From Lanius collurio (taxonomy: Eukaryota > Chordata > Aves > Passeriformes > Laniidae), in assembly GCA_020086605.1 (NCBI GenBank), contig JACBWW010000070.1, forward strand, positions 2,113,917-2,177,916: a stretch of 64,000 bases of DNA, given 5' to 3'. Position numbers and translations under genes: made by a program. Every line of letters begins with the position of its first letter. The stretch's first letter is position 1. Shown piece by piece: positions 36,260-48,151 of the stretch. The notes below the pieces were generated by a model. The model was not told the DNA's origin and made no database searches. It saw only the letters and a program-made list of their open reading frames with translations.

Positions 36260-36525
36260 CGTGGTTACCATTTTCTAGACTAAATAAATCCCTTCTTTCT
36301 TTTATATAGTATTACCCTGGAGTTACTTGAAGAGCCTGATCATGTCCCTAGCGTTTTCAGCTTGGTAGATGGCACTAGATCATTTAGTGTTGCTTCATAT
36401 GGTTTATTTTCTGGTTCTTGTGTTTCATTTTGTTATCGATCCTTGTGTTCCTGTAGTTTGTTCTGTCCAACTCATTATTTGTAAGAAATAGCATTGCAGA
36501 TACTGGGCATTGGCCTCATTGTGAG
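36260..36525 (-). mobile_element. Possible very old CR1/L3-type LINE fragment
   Basis: The + strand words TTTTCTAGACTAAATAAATC, CATATGGTTTATTTTCTGG, GTTTGTTCTGTCC and GGCCTCATTGTGAG recall, in order but with heavy change, the reverse complement of the CR1/L3 ORF2 tail (normally '...agactaaaca...cataggtcatgttttct...tttgtccacat...ggcctcatta'). No motif of the protein survives. Similarity may be chance. Confidence 0.3.
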
Positions 36526-39500
36526 GACTTGCAGCTTCCCTGCCCAAAGTGGAGCAGTAAAAGTGCATCTGTTAATGCTGAATGTGGTCGCTGCCCTGGG
36601 TGCCCTGGGACCATAAGAGATGGGTCCTTAGGGTATGCCACATAGTGCAGTCATTATTGGTGGGAGAGATGCAAAACCAAGTAGCAGCTGAGGCTCCATT
36701 TTGGCTTGGAGAATTGTTTTGTGGTCTTTGCCATGGTCTACACTGAGACATGAAATGAAAGCTATCCCATAGATGGCATAGAGGTGTTGAGGAACAGCAA
36801 GCGAAGCGTTCAGTTGGAATGTTCATATTACAAAATGCCAGGCAAGTTTTTTTGCAGACTCAGATTGTTATCAGATACACTCTGTAAGATTTCATCTTCT
36901 TTTCAATTCTGTTCTGATACTCTTCCATTGCAGCTAACTATGCATCCAATTGGATACATACCCTTATGGTAAGTCAGGGTAATAATTTCTACATGGGCTG
37001 CTTCTGAGGGTATAAATTTGTGTCTTGTCAGGTTTTAGCCTTCCTTTAGTGATGAGGCTTTCACTGCTTCTGAAAGTGAATGGCCCTGGAGAAATCAGGG
37101 CTGATTATTTCCTACCCACCTTATCTGATAGCTTTAGAGGTACCTTGAGGATGGAATTGGTAAGTTTACACCTTCTCTGTGTGTGTATGTATGTGCTTAT
37201 AGACATACTCTATTCATGTATCATTCAAATGTAGACAGTGGTGGAATTACTTCAGGGTCTTAAAAATCTCAGCTGCAGTGCAATATAGTAGACCTTGTTT
37301 CTTTATGTGCTTTTTTCGGTTCATTTTGTTTTCTTTTTCTAAATGTGGGCAGCTGAGGTGTTGACTAGAGTGGTGTTGAATACAAGCATGGATATTTACA
37401 TCTAAACAGGAAATAATCTCCAGAATTTCAAGGAGATGGAAGACTTTCGTGGTAGGATTACAAACAGAGCAGGTAGCAGAAATCTTGTTTCAGCTGCCAC
37501 ACTTTGTAGTGCTGCTTTCACTTTGGATTCAGTTCTAGCAGTTGGCTGCACCTGCACTCACCACAAGAGGCTGATCCCATGCCAAGCAGTGCCGAAAGGT
37601 TCATGTGCAGGGCATCACTTATGGCTACCTCCTCCCAGACCAGACTTACTGTATCCCTGCTGCATAGCACACAGTTCTGGCTCTCTGTAATGCCTAGGTC
37701 ACCCTAAGACAAAGCAATCATTTTTTTGTGTGCTTTCTCAGGTCAAGGTGTTGGAAATACAGTGTACTGCAGTCCTCAGCATGAGAATTTTAAAACATAA
37801 AAGGGAGAATGAGGATGGCCTCTCCTTAGATGTGTCCTGAGGGCAGGAGGACTGTTTTCAGGCAGACAACCTGTGGAAAGTGTGTTAGAGAACTGTGGAG
37901 GGCAAAGGAAGCAAATCTGATGTAGTCATGCCTATACAAATGATCCCTGGACAAAACTCTGCTCAAAACCATACACAGGTTTTCTTTTGGAAACAATTAA
38001 TTGGTTTGGAGAGATTTGTGGAGCCATGAAAAATGGGGAATGAGGACATGAGGAGTAAACTGAGTGAGAAAGCTATTTAGCTTACATAAAGGTGTTTGTT
38101 GACTATGGTTTAAGGCATTATTCTTCACTCCTTATCTCATAAATTTGTATTCCATAGTTTTCTCATTTGCAGATTGGTTGCAAAGCGTAGTTTCACATGT
38201 ATCAAATTGTTTTACCATTCAGATAAGGCAACAATGTATTTTGTCCTGGCTATCTCTGAGTAGTGATATTTAATGATCTGACAGCCTTGTTCAAATGAAG
38301 AATCCATTACTTTAACAGCAGATACAAAATTCCAGAGAAAAATAATGTTTTAAACAAAAAAGTGATCTATGTGTGGGTGTGCCTCACTCAGCATTTATTA
38401 CCCTTTATGGCAACTCAAACAATTTAAGAGATACTTCTTCCTACTCCAGTGTGTCAGCCTGGTTCTTTTGAAGAATGTACATTCCTTGCAGAAAAACCAG
38501 TCATTAATCCCACTTTAGTTCTTGCATTTATATATGTTTTGCATACAATTCCTGCACAGATATTTTAAATAAGTTTGTGAGGCCGGTATTATGAAGAATT
38601 AAGTAGATAATTTCCTCATTGTCCCTTACAAATCTTTAGCTGCTTATTTTTGTATGCTTGATCTTGAATCATTCATTTACTTCCTATCTGTGATGTAATT
38701 TAGTGCAGCAGAACTTTAATGTGACAGTTTAAATGTTACAATGATATGTATATATTATGTATATGTAAAAGCTCATTGGTTTTTATTGCTTGCCAAAAGG
38801 AACATATGCTGAGATTTTGGGGTTCCTGTTGAGACTGGGTGTTGGGAAAGATACCTTAAACTTGTATTTTCTATTTCATTGTAAGAATCACACCAAAAGC
38901 AAACTGAATCCTCTGTTAGAATATTTCTGTGTGTATATTCGCAGTACATACTCATCTCTTCTGCCCAGTGCTTAAAGAAACTCTCTGTAACCAAAGTTGT
39001 CAAACATGATAAAAAGGATGAAAATAACAAAGGTAAAAGATGGCAAGAGTCATTCCTGTGGGAACCAATTTTCCAAGCTCCATGGATTCTTCTAGTTCAT
39101 GAGACATACCTGAGGTAAAGGGGCAATGTCCTGCATCAGTTTGTCTGTTCAGTATCACTCCAGTATTGCAGATCAGAAGAAAACTTCATGGACGAATGCA
39201 GTACCAACCTAACTTCCAGCTTGAGACTGACAGAACAGCAGTGCACCTTCTTGTATGGCTGCCTTTTGAAATAGGTGTAGAAAATTTCATGCAGTGATCA
39301 GTTGGCTTTTTTTATGTCTTCAAAGGCTTTTCATCTAGCTGTTTTGGATTTCATTCCCTTCCTCATTGCCCAGTAGTACATGTAACCATGTTACAGACCC
39401 ATCAGTGTCAGTTCAATCATAGTATGCAAATTGGATATAAATTTGGGATGATGTAGAGATACATTCCTCAATGGAGAAATGCACACTCTGTGATATCAGT

Positions 39501-39600
39501 TGAAGGCATGCTTAGAAAACAAAGAAAGAATATTCTAGTGGATAATTCTCCCGCAACAGAATATGACCTGGGATTTACTCTAAAAATGTTGAAATTTTTT
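36526..39600. other. Unannotated sequence
   Basis: No gene or dispersed repeat was recognised. The part 37436-37700 is richer in GC and carries an 84-codon open frame with no familiar motif. A GGTAAGTTT donor-like site lies near 37159 without a supported exon. Confidence 0.45.
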
Positions 39601-40233
39601 AAAATTATAGAGTCATTCAGATTAGAAAAGATCTCCAAAATCAGAGAGTCCAATGTTAGAATACCAGCTTGCCAACTAGACCATAGCACTAGGTACCACC
39701 TCCTGGGGTTTCTTGAATACTTCCATGGATGATGATTCCACCACTTCCCTGTATATCCCATTCCAATGCTTAACCATCCTCTCAATGAAGGAATTCTTCC
39801 TGATATCCATCTTGAACCTCCCCTGGGAAAGCTTAAGACTATGTCCTCTTGTCCTATCTCTGGTTGCCTGGGAGAAGAGGCCAACCCCTACCTGGCTATA
39901 CCCTCCTTTCAGGTGGTTGTACAGAGCAATACGGTCTCCCTTGAGACCGTTCCTCTCCAGGCTAAGTACCCCCAGCTCCCTCAGTCGCTCCTCAGAGGAC
40001 TCACTCTCTAAACCCTTCTCTGGACAAGCTCTAGCACTTCAAGGGTATTTTTTTTGAATTGAGGGGCCCAGAACTGGACATATTACAATACCCAAGGTGT
40101 GTCCAGTGCTGAATGCAGAGGAACAAACTACTTCTGTGGTCCTGCTGGCCACTTTATTTTTTTTTCACAGGTCAGGATTTCTTTGCCCTTCCTAGCCACC
40201 TGGGCACACTGCTGGCTCATAACCAGCCTATTC
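39601..40233 (-). mobile_element. CR1 LINE, CR1-Y-like, 5'-truncated
   Basis: The left edge AAAATTATAGAGTCATTCAG is the reverse complement of a decayed CR1 3' tail. From there the reverse complement of the CR1-Y 3' UTR and ORF2 end follows without large gaps: CTCCTGGGGTTTCTTGAATA, TTCCACCACTTCCCTG, CTATGTCCTCTTGTCC, TTCAGGTGGTTGTACAGAGC, GAGGGGCCCAGAACTGGAC and CCTGGGCACACTGCTGGCTC. The right end near 40233 is the 5' truncation point. It is the longest well-preserved mobile element in the window and clearly younger than the copy at 16120. A T run at about 40157-40165 has grown inside it. Confidence 0.96.
39676..40002 (-). pseudogene. CR1 ORF2 C-terminal fragment (still open)
   Basis: The last 108 codons and the stop of CR1 ORF2 are readable on the - strand without interruption, from about 40002 to the TAG at 39678-39676. 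The peptide includes ERLRELGVLSLER, ALYNHLKGG, GVGLFSQ, KMDIRKNSFIERMVKHWN and REVVESSSMEVFK, all hallmarks of the CR1 protein tail behind the reverse transcriptase. Just upstream the frame is lost by a frameshift and an in-frame stop (VQRRV and then TAG). The reverse transcriptase and endonuclease domains are missing because the element is 5'-truncated, so the fragment cannot support retrotransposition. Confidence 0.93.
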
Positions 40234-41153
40234 TAATATGGTATCTATTTTATATTGAATATTTCAATATTTATAATGAATTTGATTATTCATGAAAAAT
40301 TACTGAAAAATAATAGGAGTCCTACCAGGGTATAGGAAAATATTGAGAAGGTTGGAAAGTATTGTTTGGTTCAACATAGCACAGTGAAAAATATTCCATC
40401 CTGAGGAAAAAAAGGGACCACTGGATTTTACTTTTCTTCTTCTACACACTTCTTTTACATTATTTTTCTTCTCACTGAGAGCCAGCTTTTCTTCTTCCTC
40501 AGAGAAACTTCTTGCTCTTGCTTCCTGCTAGTTACAGAAGTCAAAAGTAATGACCACTTTAAAGTTTTATATATGGTTTCAAGCTCAGCAGATCCAATAA
40601 ATTAATGAGTACTATGGATCTCCTCTCTGACTTTCTGCTTAGGGCCATCTTCAGATGAAAAAAAGGTTTTGCTTTCTAACTGGAAAGATTCCTTTAAAAC
40701 CAAAAAGAATAGAAAGATGATATGTAATTCTGAACCTTTCAAGTAAATGACAAACTTTTCAATTGACATCAGCAAAGGCCGGGTTCACCCTTCATTCTTT
40801 GTGAGGTTTGAACAAAGCATGAAGATAACAAGCTGCAGGAAACAAGCCTGGGCTGCCTTCTTGGTTCTACTTGTTGCCTATACGTTCCCACGTCCCTGTT
40901 GGGAAATTGCAACTAAAACCGCTATACTTTCCTATCCATAAAATGTCTGTAGGGAAAATACTGATTCAGCAGTGCTTTAACACTTATGAGTGTCTCTCTC
41001 TCTCTCCCACTGACTTAGAATTTTTTAGATTCTTCACTGTGACTTGGAATTTGAGCAGATGTGCCAAAAGACAAACCCATCATTACTGAATTCTGAGGAA
41101 TTTTTCACATCACTGTATTCTAAACTTTTTAACTAGGTGGCTTTTTATTTTCT
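40234..41153. other. Unannotated sequence
   Basis: AT-rich DNA with a short (TC)n tract at about 40994-41007. No gene or dispersed repeat was recognised. Confidence 0.5.
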
Positions 41154-41179
41154 AAAAAAAAAAAAAAAAAAAAAAAAAA
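41154..41179. repeat. Poly(A) run of 26
   Basis: This is the longest uninterrupted A run in the window, followed by GAAAAG. No retroelement body or gene copy is recognisable upstream, so it is not clearly the tail of a retroposed sequence. Confidence 0.95.
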
Positions 41180-43737
41180 GAAAAGACAAAGTATAAGCAT
41201 AGAAAATCTCTTGTATCTGTACTGGTATATCTGATACATCTATTCTTTCGTCCTGTAATTCTTATATAAATGTCCTTTCAAGGGAATTGTAGAGGTTCTA
41301 CACCCAAGACATAAGATAAAACAGGGTGAAAGTCATCTTTGGACTAAGTATACCATGAACTCAGGAGAGTTACATCTGTCCTTATCACGAGGTTTAAACA
41401 CAAAAGGAAATTATAATTAAAGAATTGTAAATATACATAGTACTTTAGTGACAAATAGTAAGTCAAGGTTACCTTCTCCAGTCAACCTTCCATGTATCAG
41501 GAGACCTAATTACAAAAGTGATGGTTTCCCCTTCAGCTGACTAAAAGCAGAACAAAACTATCCACTATCCACAAAACTATCCACTGTTCATTTCTTGTCA
41601 TAACCTCCTTTACAATTAGCTCAGTATAGTGGAAAATGGAACTATAAAAGTTTTCAAACATTTGCAAGATAAAGAGAGATGCACTACATTTGGATATATA
41701 AAATAATGTCTATTTTTACGTGTTTCTGAGAAGGGCATCATTGGAACTGAAGGGTGGCTGGGGAAAAACTCTACAGATTTGTTATAGCAAGGCTATAAAA
41801 ATAGAATGGGAAATATATTTGTCTATAACATATTCAATAAAGCTATAAAGTTAAAAGTATATTTTGAAGTGCTATACACTAAAATGCCAAAACAACATTC
41901 CTGTTTTTAAAATATGTTCATTAGAGTGTTAAGTTTATAAATGTTTGCAGGTTTTCCATGATAACTGATAACAGCAGTATATTCACTGATGTCTTCTTGT
42001 CTATTTCACATGTATATTCTTCATATATAGCTGCCTAAAAATGCCTGTTATTTTTTAATGCTGTCTGAATATATAGCACTAAGGTCCAAATCTTCCATTA
42101 GGTATAGTTGAGCAGCTCCCTTAAAGCTGATAAGAGTGAAGTGTGAAAGCGTTTGAGGGCTGATCAAGCCAAAAAGGCTTTTCCTTGAAATTCTTATAGA
42201 AAGTTTAAATTAAAATTGTTGAACTCAATGATGTTTCCATAGTGTATGAAAATGATCAGATGATGCTAGATTTGACTTTTTTTTTTTATTTCATCAGAAT
42301 CCCTATAGTCAGTATCTAGTAATGTTTATGAGGGTTAATCAGAATTTTAAGTAGTTTGTTCTCACCCCTCTGTACTGCAAGTGTTAACCAGCTGTAAGTT
42401 TAAAAAAATGTGGCTTTGTGGGAGTTAGTTGCCTCTTCTAGCAATGAGAAGATAAACATGAAAATCTAATCAAATGTCTTTTGAATTATATGTCTTTGTG
42501 CATACAGTGACTATTTCAGGAGAGGAGCTACTGTATGTTTTTTTACTTGATACCAAATCACTGTGATTGGGAGAAAGGATGGGAATACAGCTATTTTTAC
42601 TCTTGTTTTCCACAGAAGTACTTCAGTTGTCCTTCACTTACACCCCCTCATCACACCCACAACACACATTCATTGTATAATGCTTTATTGTTTAATCATT
42701 CATTTAACAAAGATTTTAAGTCAAGAAGTTTAATTTATCAATTGTGTAGGATTCTCTTCCTCCTCCTTTCTTCTTGTCTAAAGTAGGATTTAGTACTTTT
42801 TGTGCAGTGATGTGAAGGTAAAAACTGAAGTGTTGTTTTATGTATTTCCTTAGGCTCTCCTTTTGCATCAAGAATTTATTTATTTTTTTAGAAATAATTA
42901 GAAACATAATCCTTTTAATGGTTCTATGGTGGAATACTGTTACCTCTTTTCCTGTGGAAGCAAGACAAATCATGGTACATAAGGATTAATTTCAGTTTCA
43001 TTGTTCATGAAGTATTTAAAAGACTGTAGTCAGATTAATATGAAATAAAAAATGTGAAGTAGGTAAAAAATAGAAGGCTAACAAATTTAAATATAATCCT
43101 AAATTTCAAAATCTTGCATATGTATATGCTCTGAATTTCTTGAGGGATATTAATTGTGAGTTTTTTGTTTACTTAGGTTGTGGGGAAAGACAATGTGTAA
43201 ATGTATGGGACTGATAAAACATTCTGGTCTTGAAAGTTTCAAGCAAAAGCAAGAAGAACAGGTTTATTAGAAAAGTGGATAGAACAAAAACTTTAAAATT
43301 TCCTACAGCATTTCACAAACTTTACTCTGATGCTCTTGTTTTCAATTTATCATCTAAATATATTTTTTTTTCTCATATCCAGCTGTTGAGAGAAAAAGAT
43401 CACAGTAGTTCACTTAGCAGGTTTGTAAGGGTGTTTTTGTCTTTCCACAGGCCATCAACACCTCACTATATTGTTCAGCATTTCAAATATAAATTTCGCT
43501 TCCTCTGCTGTTCTGTTACATTTCTTCTCACACATTCTCACTGACTTGCTCTCTCAAGCTCTCAGTTTTCAACAATTCTGAAGTATTTGCCCAGAAACTG
43601 GGGACTGCACCAGACCTTTTCCACAGCTTAGGAGGAGTAACTTAAGGCCTCCTAATTTATTTGTCTGAAACAAAGACCTAAAACTAAGTAGTTATCAGGG
43701 TTCTGTTGCCCTAAATTTTGTGTGTTTCTATGCGTTG
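41180..43737. other. Unannotated AT-rich sequence
   Basis: A near-exact tandem pair of ACAAAACTATCCACT-type words lies at about 41554-41588. Nothing else was recognised. Confidence 0.5.
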
Positions 43738-43762
43738 TTTTTTTTTTTTTTTTTTTTTTTTT
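43738..43762. repeat. Poly(T) run of 25
   Basis: An uninterrupted T run. If it were the tail of a - strand retroposed copy, the body would lie to the right, but no known gene or element was recognised there. Confidence 0.95.
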
Positions 43763-45287
43763 ACTTCACTACTGAGTTGTATAGTGAATGTAGTAAGTCA
43801 TAAACAGTAGAACTCTTTTACTCTTGCTTGTGGGCAACTGTATCCTCTATCATGTATTCACATAGGAATAAAAACATTATTTTCACAAAAAAAGTCCAGC
43901 AGCGTGGTTCATACATGCATAATTTGGGACTGCCTCCCTCTAGAGTAGACTGGCTCTGTCCACTCCACACAGTATTGACCTGTGGATTTCCTTAGAGCCC
44001 CATCTGGTACTCCTGTACAGGGCATTAATAACAGCTCAGGAAATCTTGAACTGATCTGAAGGCTGTGTTGGAAACCATCAAAGAGGTATTTTGTAGCATG
44101 AAACAAAGGATGCATGTTGAGTTTCAGGTTGGGCATTCCTGGTCCTCAAGGATACTAAGGCTGTTTTAGGATACAAGTATAAGCCTGCTGGAGAAGTGCT
44201 GATAATGAACAGCGCAGAACCCCACTGTGGTGATGCTCATGTTAATTTTAGAAAGGGGCCCCGACATGACCAGCTCTGTGTGCTTGCAAATTCCTGGTCC
44301 TTGCTCAGTGAATCCCTTGCTCTGTGCCCTCCAAACACACTCTTGAGTTTTTTTGAACCAATAATCTTTTTCTCCAGTTTCTCACAGAGCTGTGCTGGGA
44401 TTGACTCCTGCTGAGAGCTGGTTAGAATGCTGCAGACACTTCTGCAGTTGAGATGGCTAATGCCCCAGTTTGCTCCCTAGTCTCATTTATTTAACAGTAC
44501 AGATAGACTCTGTGTATGTTTCTTCTTATCTATGTATTCCTATAGCAATGCTGAACCGTTGCATCGCTTTTATTATGGCTGATCCAATCTTTGGCATTTA
44601 ACTGACTTCTTTCTACATTCTGTATGAAGATATATCTATAAATACACACACATGAATCCAGATAAAACTGTTTTCAGTATTTTCAAATATCTTTCAGGGA
44701 AATAAAAATAGCCTTGTACTCAGAATTTGGAACTATACCATCGTTTCTTTGCACTAGTTGCTCATTTGTTTTTTTTTTTTTTTTTTCCTTTCATAAAATG
44801 TTTCTCCCATCAGCTACAGAAACTTTTGAAATACTTGCCTAACCCTGGAATATTTGTTTGGACTGCTTCCTGATTTCAGTCATCAGGTTTTATAAACCAT
44901 AAAGCAGAGACTTTAAACCACAAAGCAAACTACTGTACTGGGTTTATCTTGGCAAAAAGAGCCTTAATGGTCTAGCAATTTTTCCTTTATAAGCAATGTC
45001 CCTATTGCTCTGCGGATGCCAAAAGCATCACATGCTTCTTTTTCTTAATCTCTTTAGTAGGCCTTAAATTTTAGTTGTGATTTATAGCCTCTCAGTAACT
45101 AGTTTCTAGTTTCATACTCAGCAGTATCACCTTCCTCAAGCTGCTGACCTGCTCAGCAGGCTGTTTAGGTGAAAATTGTGACACCTGGCTGGTTTCCAAG
45201 CACTTCTGGACCTCCCTTATTCTGGAATCACAGTGCTCAGATATTTCAAACCAAAGCAACTTTTCCAAAAAACCTAAATAATAATTA
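43763..45287. other. Unannotated sequence
   Basis: Another T run lies at 44769-44786. The part 43900-44420 is somewhat richer in GC, with unrecognised open frames on both strands and no splice-bounded exon. No repeat family was recognised. Confidence 0.45.
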
Positions 45288-45341
45288 CAAAAAAAAAAAA
45301 AAAAAGAAAAAAATGCACTAACTTAAAATTAACTTAAAATT
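45288..45341. repeat. A-rich tract plus 11-bp tandem pair
   Basis: An A-rich run to 45313 is followed by AACTTAAAATT twice in succession (45320-45341). Confidence 0.88.
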
Positions 45342-46558
45342 AAAAACCTCAGCCTAGTGAACTCTTGAGTATATAGACCAGTATTTGGGGCAATGGTAAT
45401 TGAAGTGGTATTTATGCTTTCTATCCTTGTATTGTTTCATTAAAGTCAAAGCAGACTCGAAGGAAAATGCATGTGAATAAACTGTTTTTTGAAAATCCAA
45501 CTCTGCCATTCATGGTTTTGGCCTTTCTTTTTTTAGTATTAATGTAACTAAGAAATAAAACAGTGATTTTCAAATAGTACCTTACAACTCCATTACAGGG
45601 AGAACAAAACCTGACAAAAAATGCCTTCTTCTCATTACTACTTTTTGAAATCCTTCACCTGATCAGGGCCTAAAGCAGAAATTTAAAACTGATTGCCCAG
45701 ATATGGTGAGTTTAGTGTCCTTGAAAGAGATGGTATGTTTAAAAATGTTTGTTATTTACTGAATATCTACTTTACTGCTTCATTTTTTGAACATCTCTAT
45801 CCATCTGGCTTTGGGAAAACCCCCCACCCAGGAGTTTTCTATTTCTCTGAAATAATCATGAAGGACCCTAACTTGTCCCCAGACAGAGACCTCTATAACA
45901 TAGATAAGTGAAGTTATTTGACAAAAATCCTACTCCTTCAGTTTGCTAAAGCCTTAAATTTATCATTGAAAAATGTTATTTAATCTGTGAAAAAACACAT
46001 GGATTGGTATGGATTTAGTATTCAAATGGCATTAAAAATCTCAGCAGAGTAACAGAAAGTGCCAAAAATAATACAGAGTGTTAACCTTATTTTAAAGATT
46101 TGTGCATGTAGATGATAGCAACCAGGTTGTGGTTAATATTTAGTGGCAGCAGTTGCAGCAATCAGAATGAAACTGCTTTTTTTACTACCAAATCTACACA
46201 TCTTAGTGACTTCTTACAAGGACACATTAAATAGTTTTTTGTTTGTGAGTCTTCACCTCTCAAAGGCCACAGTAGCAGGCATTGCCTACCTCTTGTGTCC
46301 ATTACTCTTTCCTGCAACACCATATTTCCCATAGGTGAACAAACTGGACCAGTAAGGGGAAAGCTCAGGTTCTGATTTCTTCTTGCCAATCTCTCCTTCT
46401 TTTTGTGTTTTCTTTTTTGTTGGGGTTTTTGTGTTTCATTTTCTTGTCGGTTTTATTTTTTCTTTAACCATGCCCTTTTAATCAAGTAATTTCTCTCCAT
46501 TACACAAAGGAAAAGTAACTAAATTAAAAGACTTTTCATGCTGAGCCAGTGCATAATT
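45342..46558. other. Unannotated sequence
   Basis: No gene or dispersed repeat was recognised. The 72-codon frame at 45693 has no familiar motif. Confidence 0.5.
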
Positions 46559-46562
46559 TAGG

Positions 46563-46621
46563 GTTTTTTTTGTGTTTTTTTTTTTTTTGTTTTGTTTTTT
46601 TTTTTTTTGGGGGGGGGGCGG
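46563..46621. repeat. Poly(T)/poly(G) low-complexity tract
   Basis: T runs broken by single G residues end in 14 T (46595-46608) immediately followed by 10 G (46609-46618) and CGG. Such junctions are prone to sequencing and assembly error. Confidence 0.93.
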
Positions 46622-48134
46622 AATTTGCACCACAGGAATCAGAGGTCACTAGAGATTATGGGATTTGTAAAACTCAAAAGCACAAACCCAAGTGCTACAT
46701 GAACGACCCTTTTGTATGGAGAAAAATGGCCACACAAGAATCCATTTCTTGGAACTTTATTTGTCTTTAACCCTATAGATGCTAGAGGACACAATACTTG
46801 AAAGCATTTTATATTGGGGGGGATTGTTTGGTTCTTTGGAGGTTTTTTTTTTTGTGGGCCATTGCTTATTTCTCACTGGGAGTAAGGCAACATTGCTTAC
46901 TGTCCTGCAAAATCATAGTTGGCAATGATAGCATAAGAACTGAAATGTATAGTCAGGAGGTTCGGATAAGGAAAGTTCTGCTCTGACAGCCATTAAATAC
47001 ATATACTGTAAGCCACTGTTTTATTTCTAAATATCAGCATGAATCTTGTTAGAGATTCAACCCAAACTGTTTGCCTGAAATTAGTCAAACTAAATCTTTC
47101 ATGTAAAAATCAGCTATGACCGTAGGGAGTTTACTTTATTATTTTGGAAACAGGCACAGTGAAAATAGGTTGTTGTTTTTTTTTTTTTCTATTAAATTAG
47201 TAAGTTATAATGAAATGGTTAAGGCTGTGAGGTGTGGCAAATCCTGAACTATGTCTCTCCTAGACTGGGAATTGGATGTGGGGCAGCAGCAGACTTTTCC
47301 ACAGCCGTTTGCATTAGGTGAATGCTGCTCGAGGGCATGGCAGTGGAATTGGCTTCCATCGCTTACACAGTTACATAATGTACTTGGATTGGAAAAAGGA
47401 TGCTTCTCCATTAGAGAATCCAGAAAACTGTGTCCCTTACTGAACCCAGTGTTTAATATGCAGGAGAGAGCACTGAGAGGGGGAAGGCAGGGAGTGAGTG
47501 AGCTGTAACATAGGGATCTTACACAGCTTCATAGCAGTTTGGGTGTTTGTTGTTTCATTGGGTTTTGTTAGTTTGCTTTTTTTTTCCTGTTCCTATCTGT
47601 GCCTGAGCATACTAATTTCTTCTTTTGCTCTTCCTTGTTAGTTCTGTTAGTTCTTCAAATGCTGTACTGTGCATAACACCTTACACTGAGGGGGAAAGTG
47701 TGAAGGTCGGCTGGTAGTATGACATCTCTTTAGCAAGAAGGTTTTACTCTCTAGTATTCTTTACACATGGTCTTTTCACTTATAGCAGTACTTTTTATTT
47801 AATTTTTTACTTGAATGGATGGTCTATTTCCGAGGGACATTGTTTCTTTTTGTTGCTTTGTTAGGCGGTCTTTTTTTCTTTCTTCACTGTGTTTGTGTAG
47901 GTCATGTGAATTATGGCCAGAAGTTTTCCTTGGAAGCCTTGGCTTGAATTTATTTGAATGAGGGGCCCAGGCACTGTTTTGTAAGAATGCCTCTATGAAA
48001 GGCCCATTGTTGAAAATTTGGAACAGGGAAGAATGTATTAGTGCATCCCTGAAAGTGACTGCAAAAATGATTGTCTGGCACTATGTACTTGTGTTTCCTT
48101 TACTCTTCCTCAGATGGGCTCAGTTACCAGCCAG
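46622..48134. other. Unannotated sequence
   Basis: T-rich runs occur near 46843-46852 and 47172-47187. The part 47220-47510 is richer in GC with open frames on both strands but no familiar motif. No gene or repeat family was recognised. Confidence 0.45.
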
Positions 48135-48151
48135 AAAAAAAAAAAAAAAAA
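48135..48151. repeat. Poly(A) run of 17
   Basis: An uninterrupted A run. Confidence 0.93.

Noticed and set aside
41154..41179. Poly(A) tail of a processed pseudogene
   Set aside because: No gene-like sequence precedes it and no flanking direct repeat was seen; the same holds for the A or T runs at 208, 30465, 43738 and 48135.
43909..44414. Open frames on both strands of a GC-richer stretch
   Set aside because: Short, unrecognised, without splice signals, and expected from the base composition.
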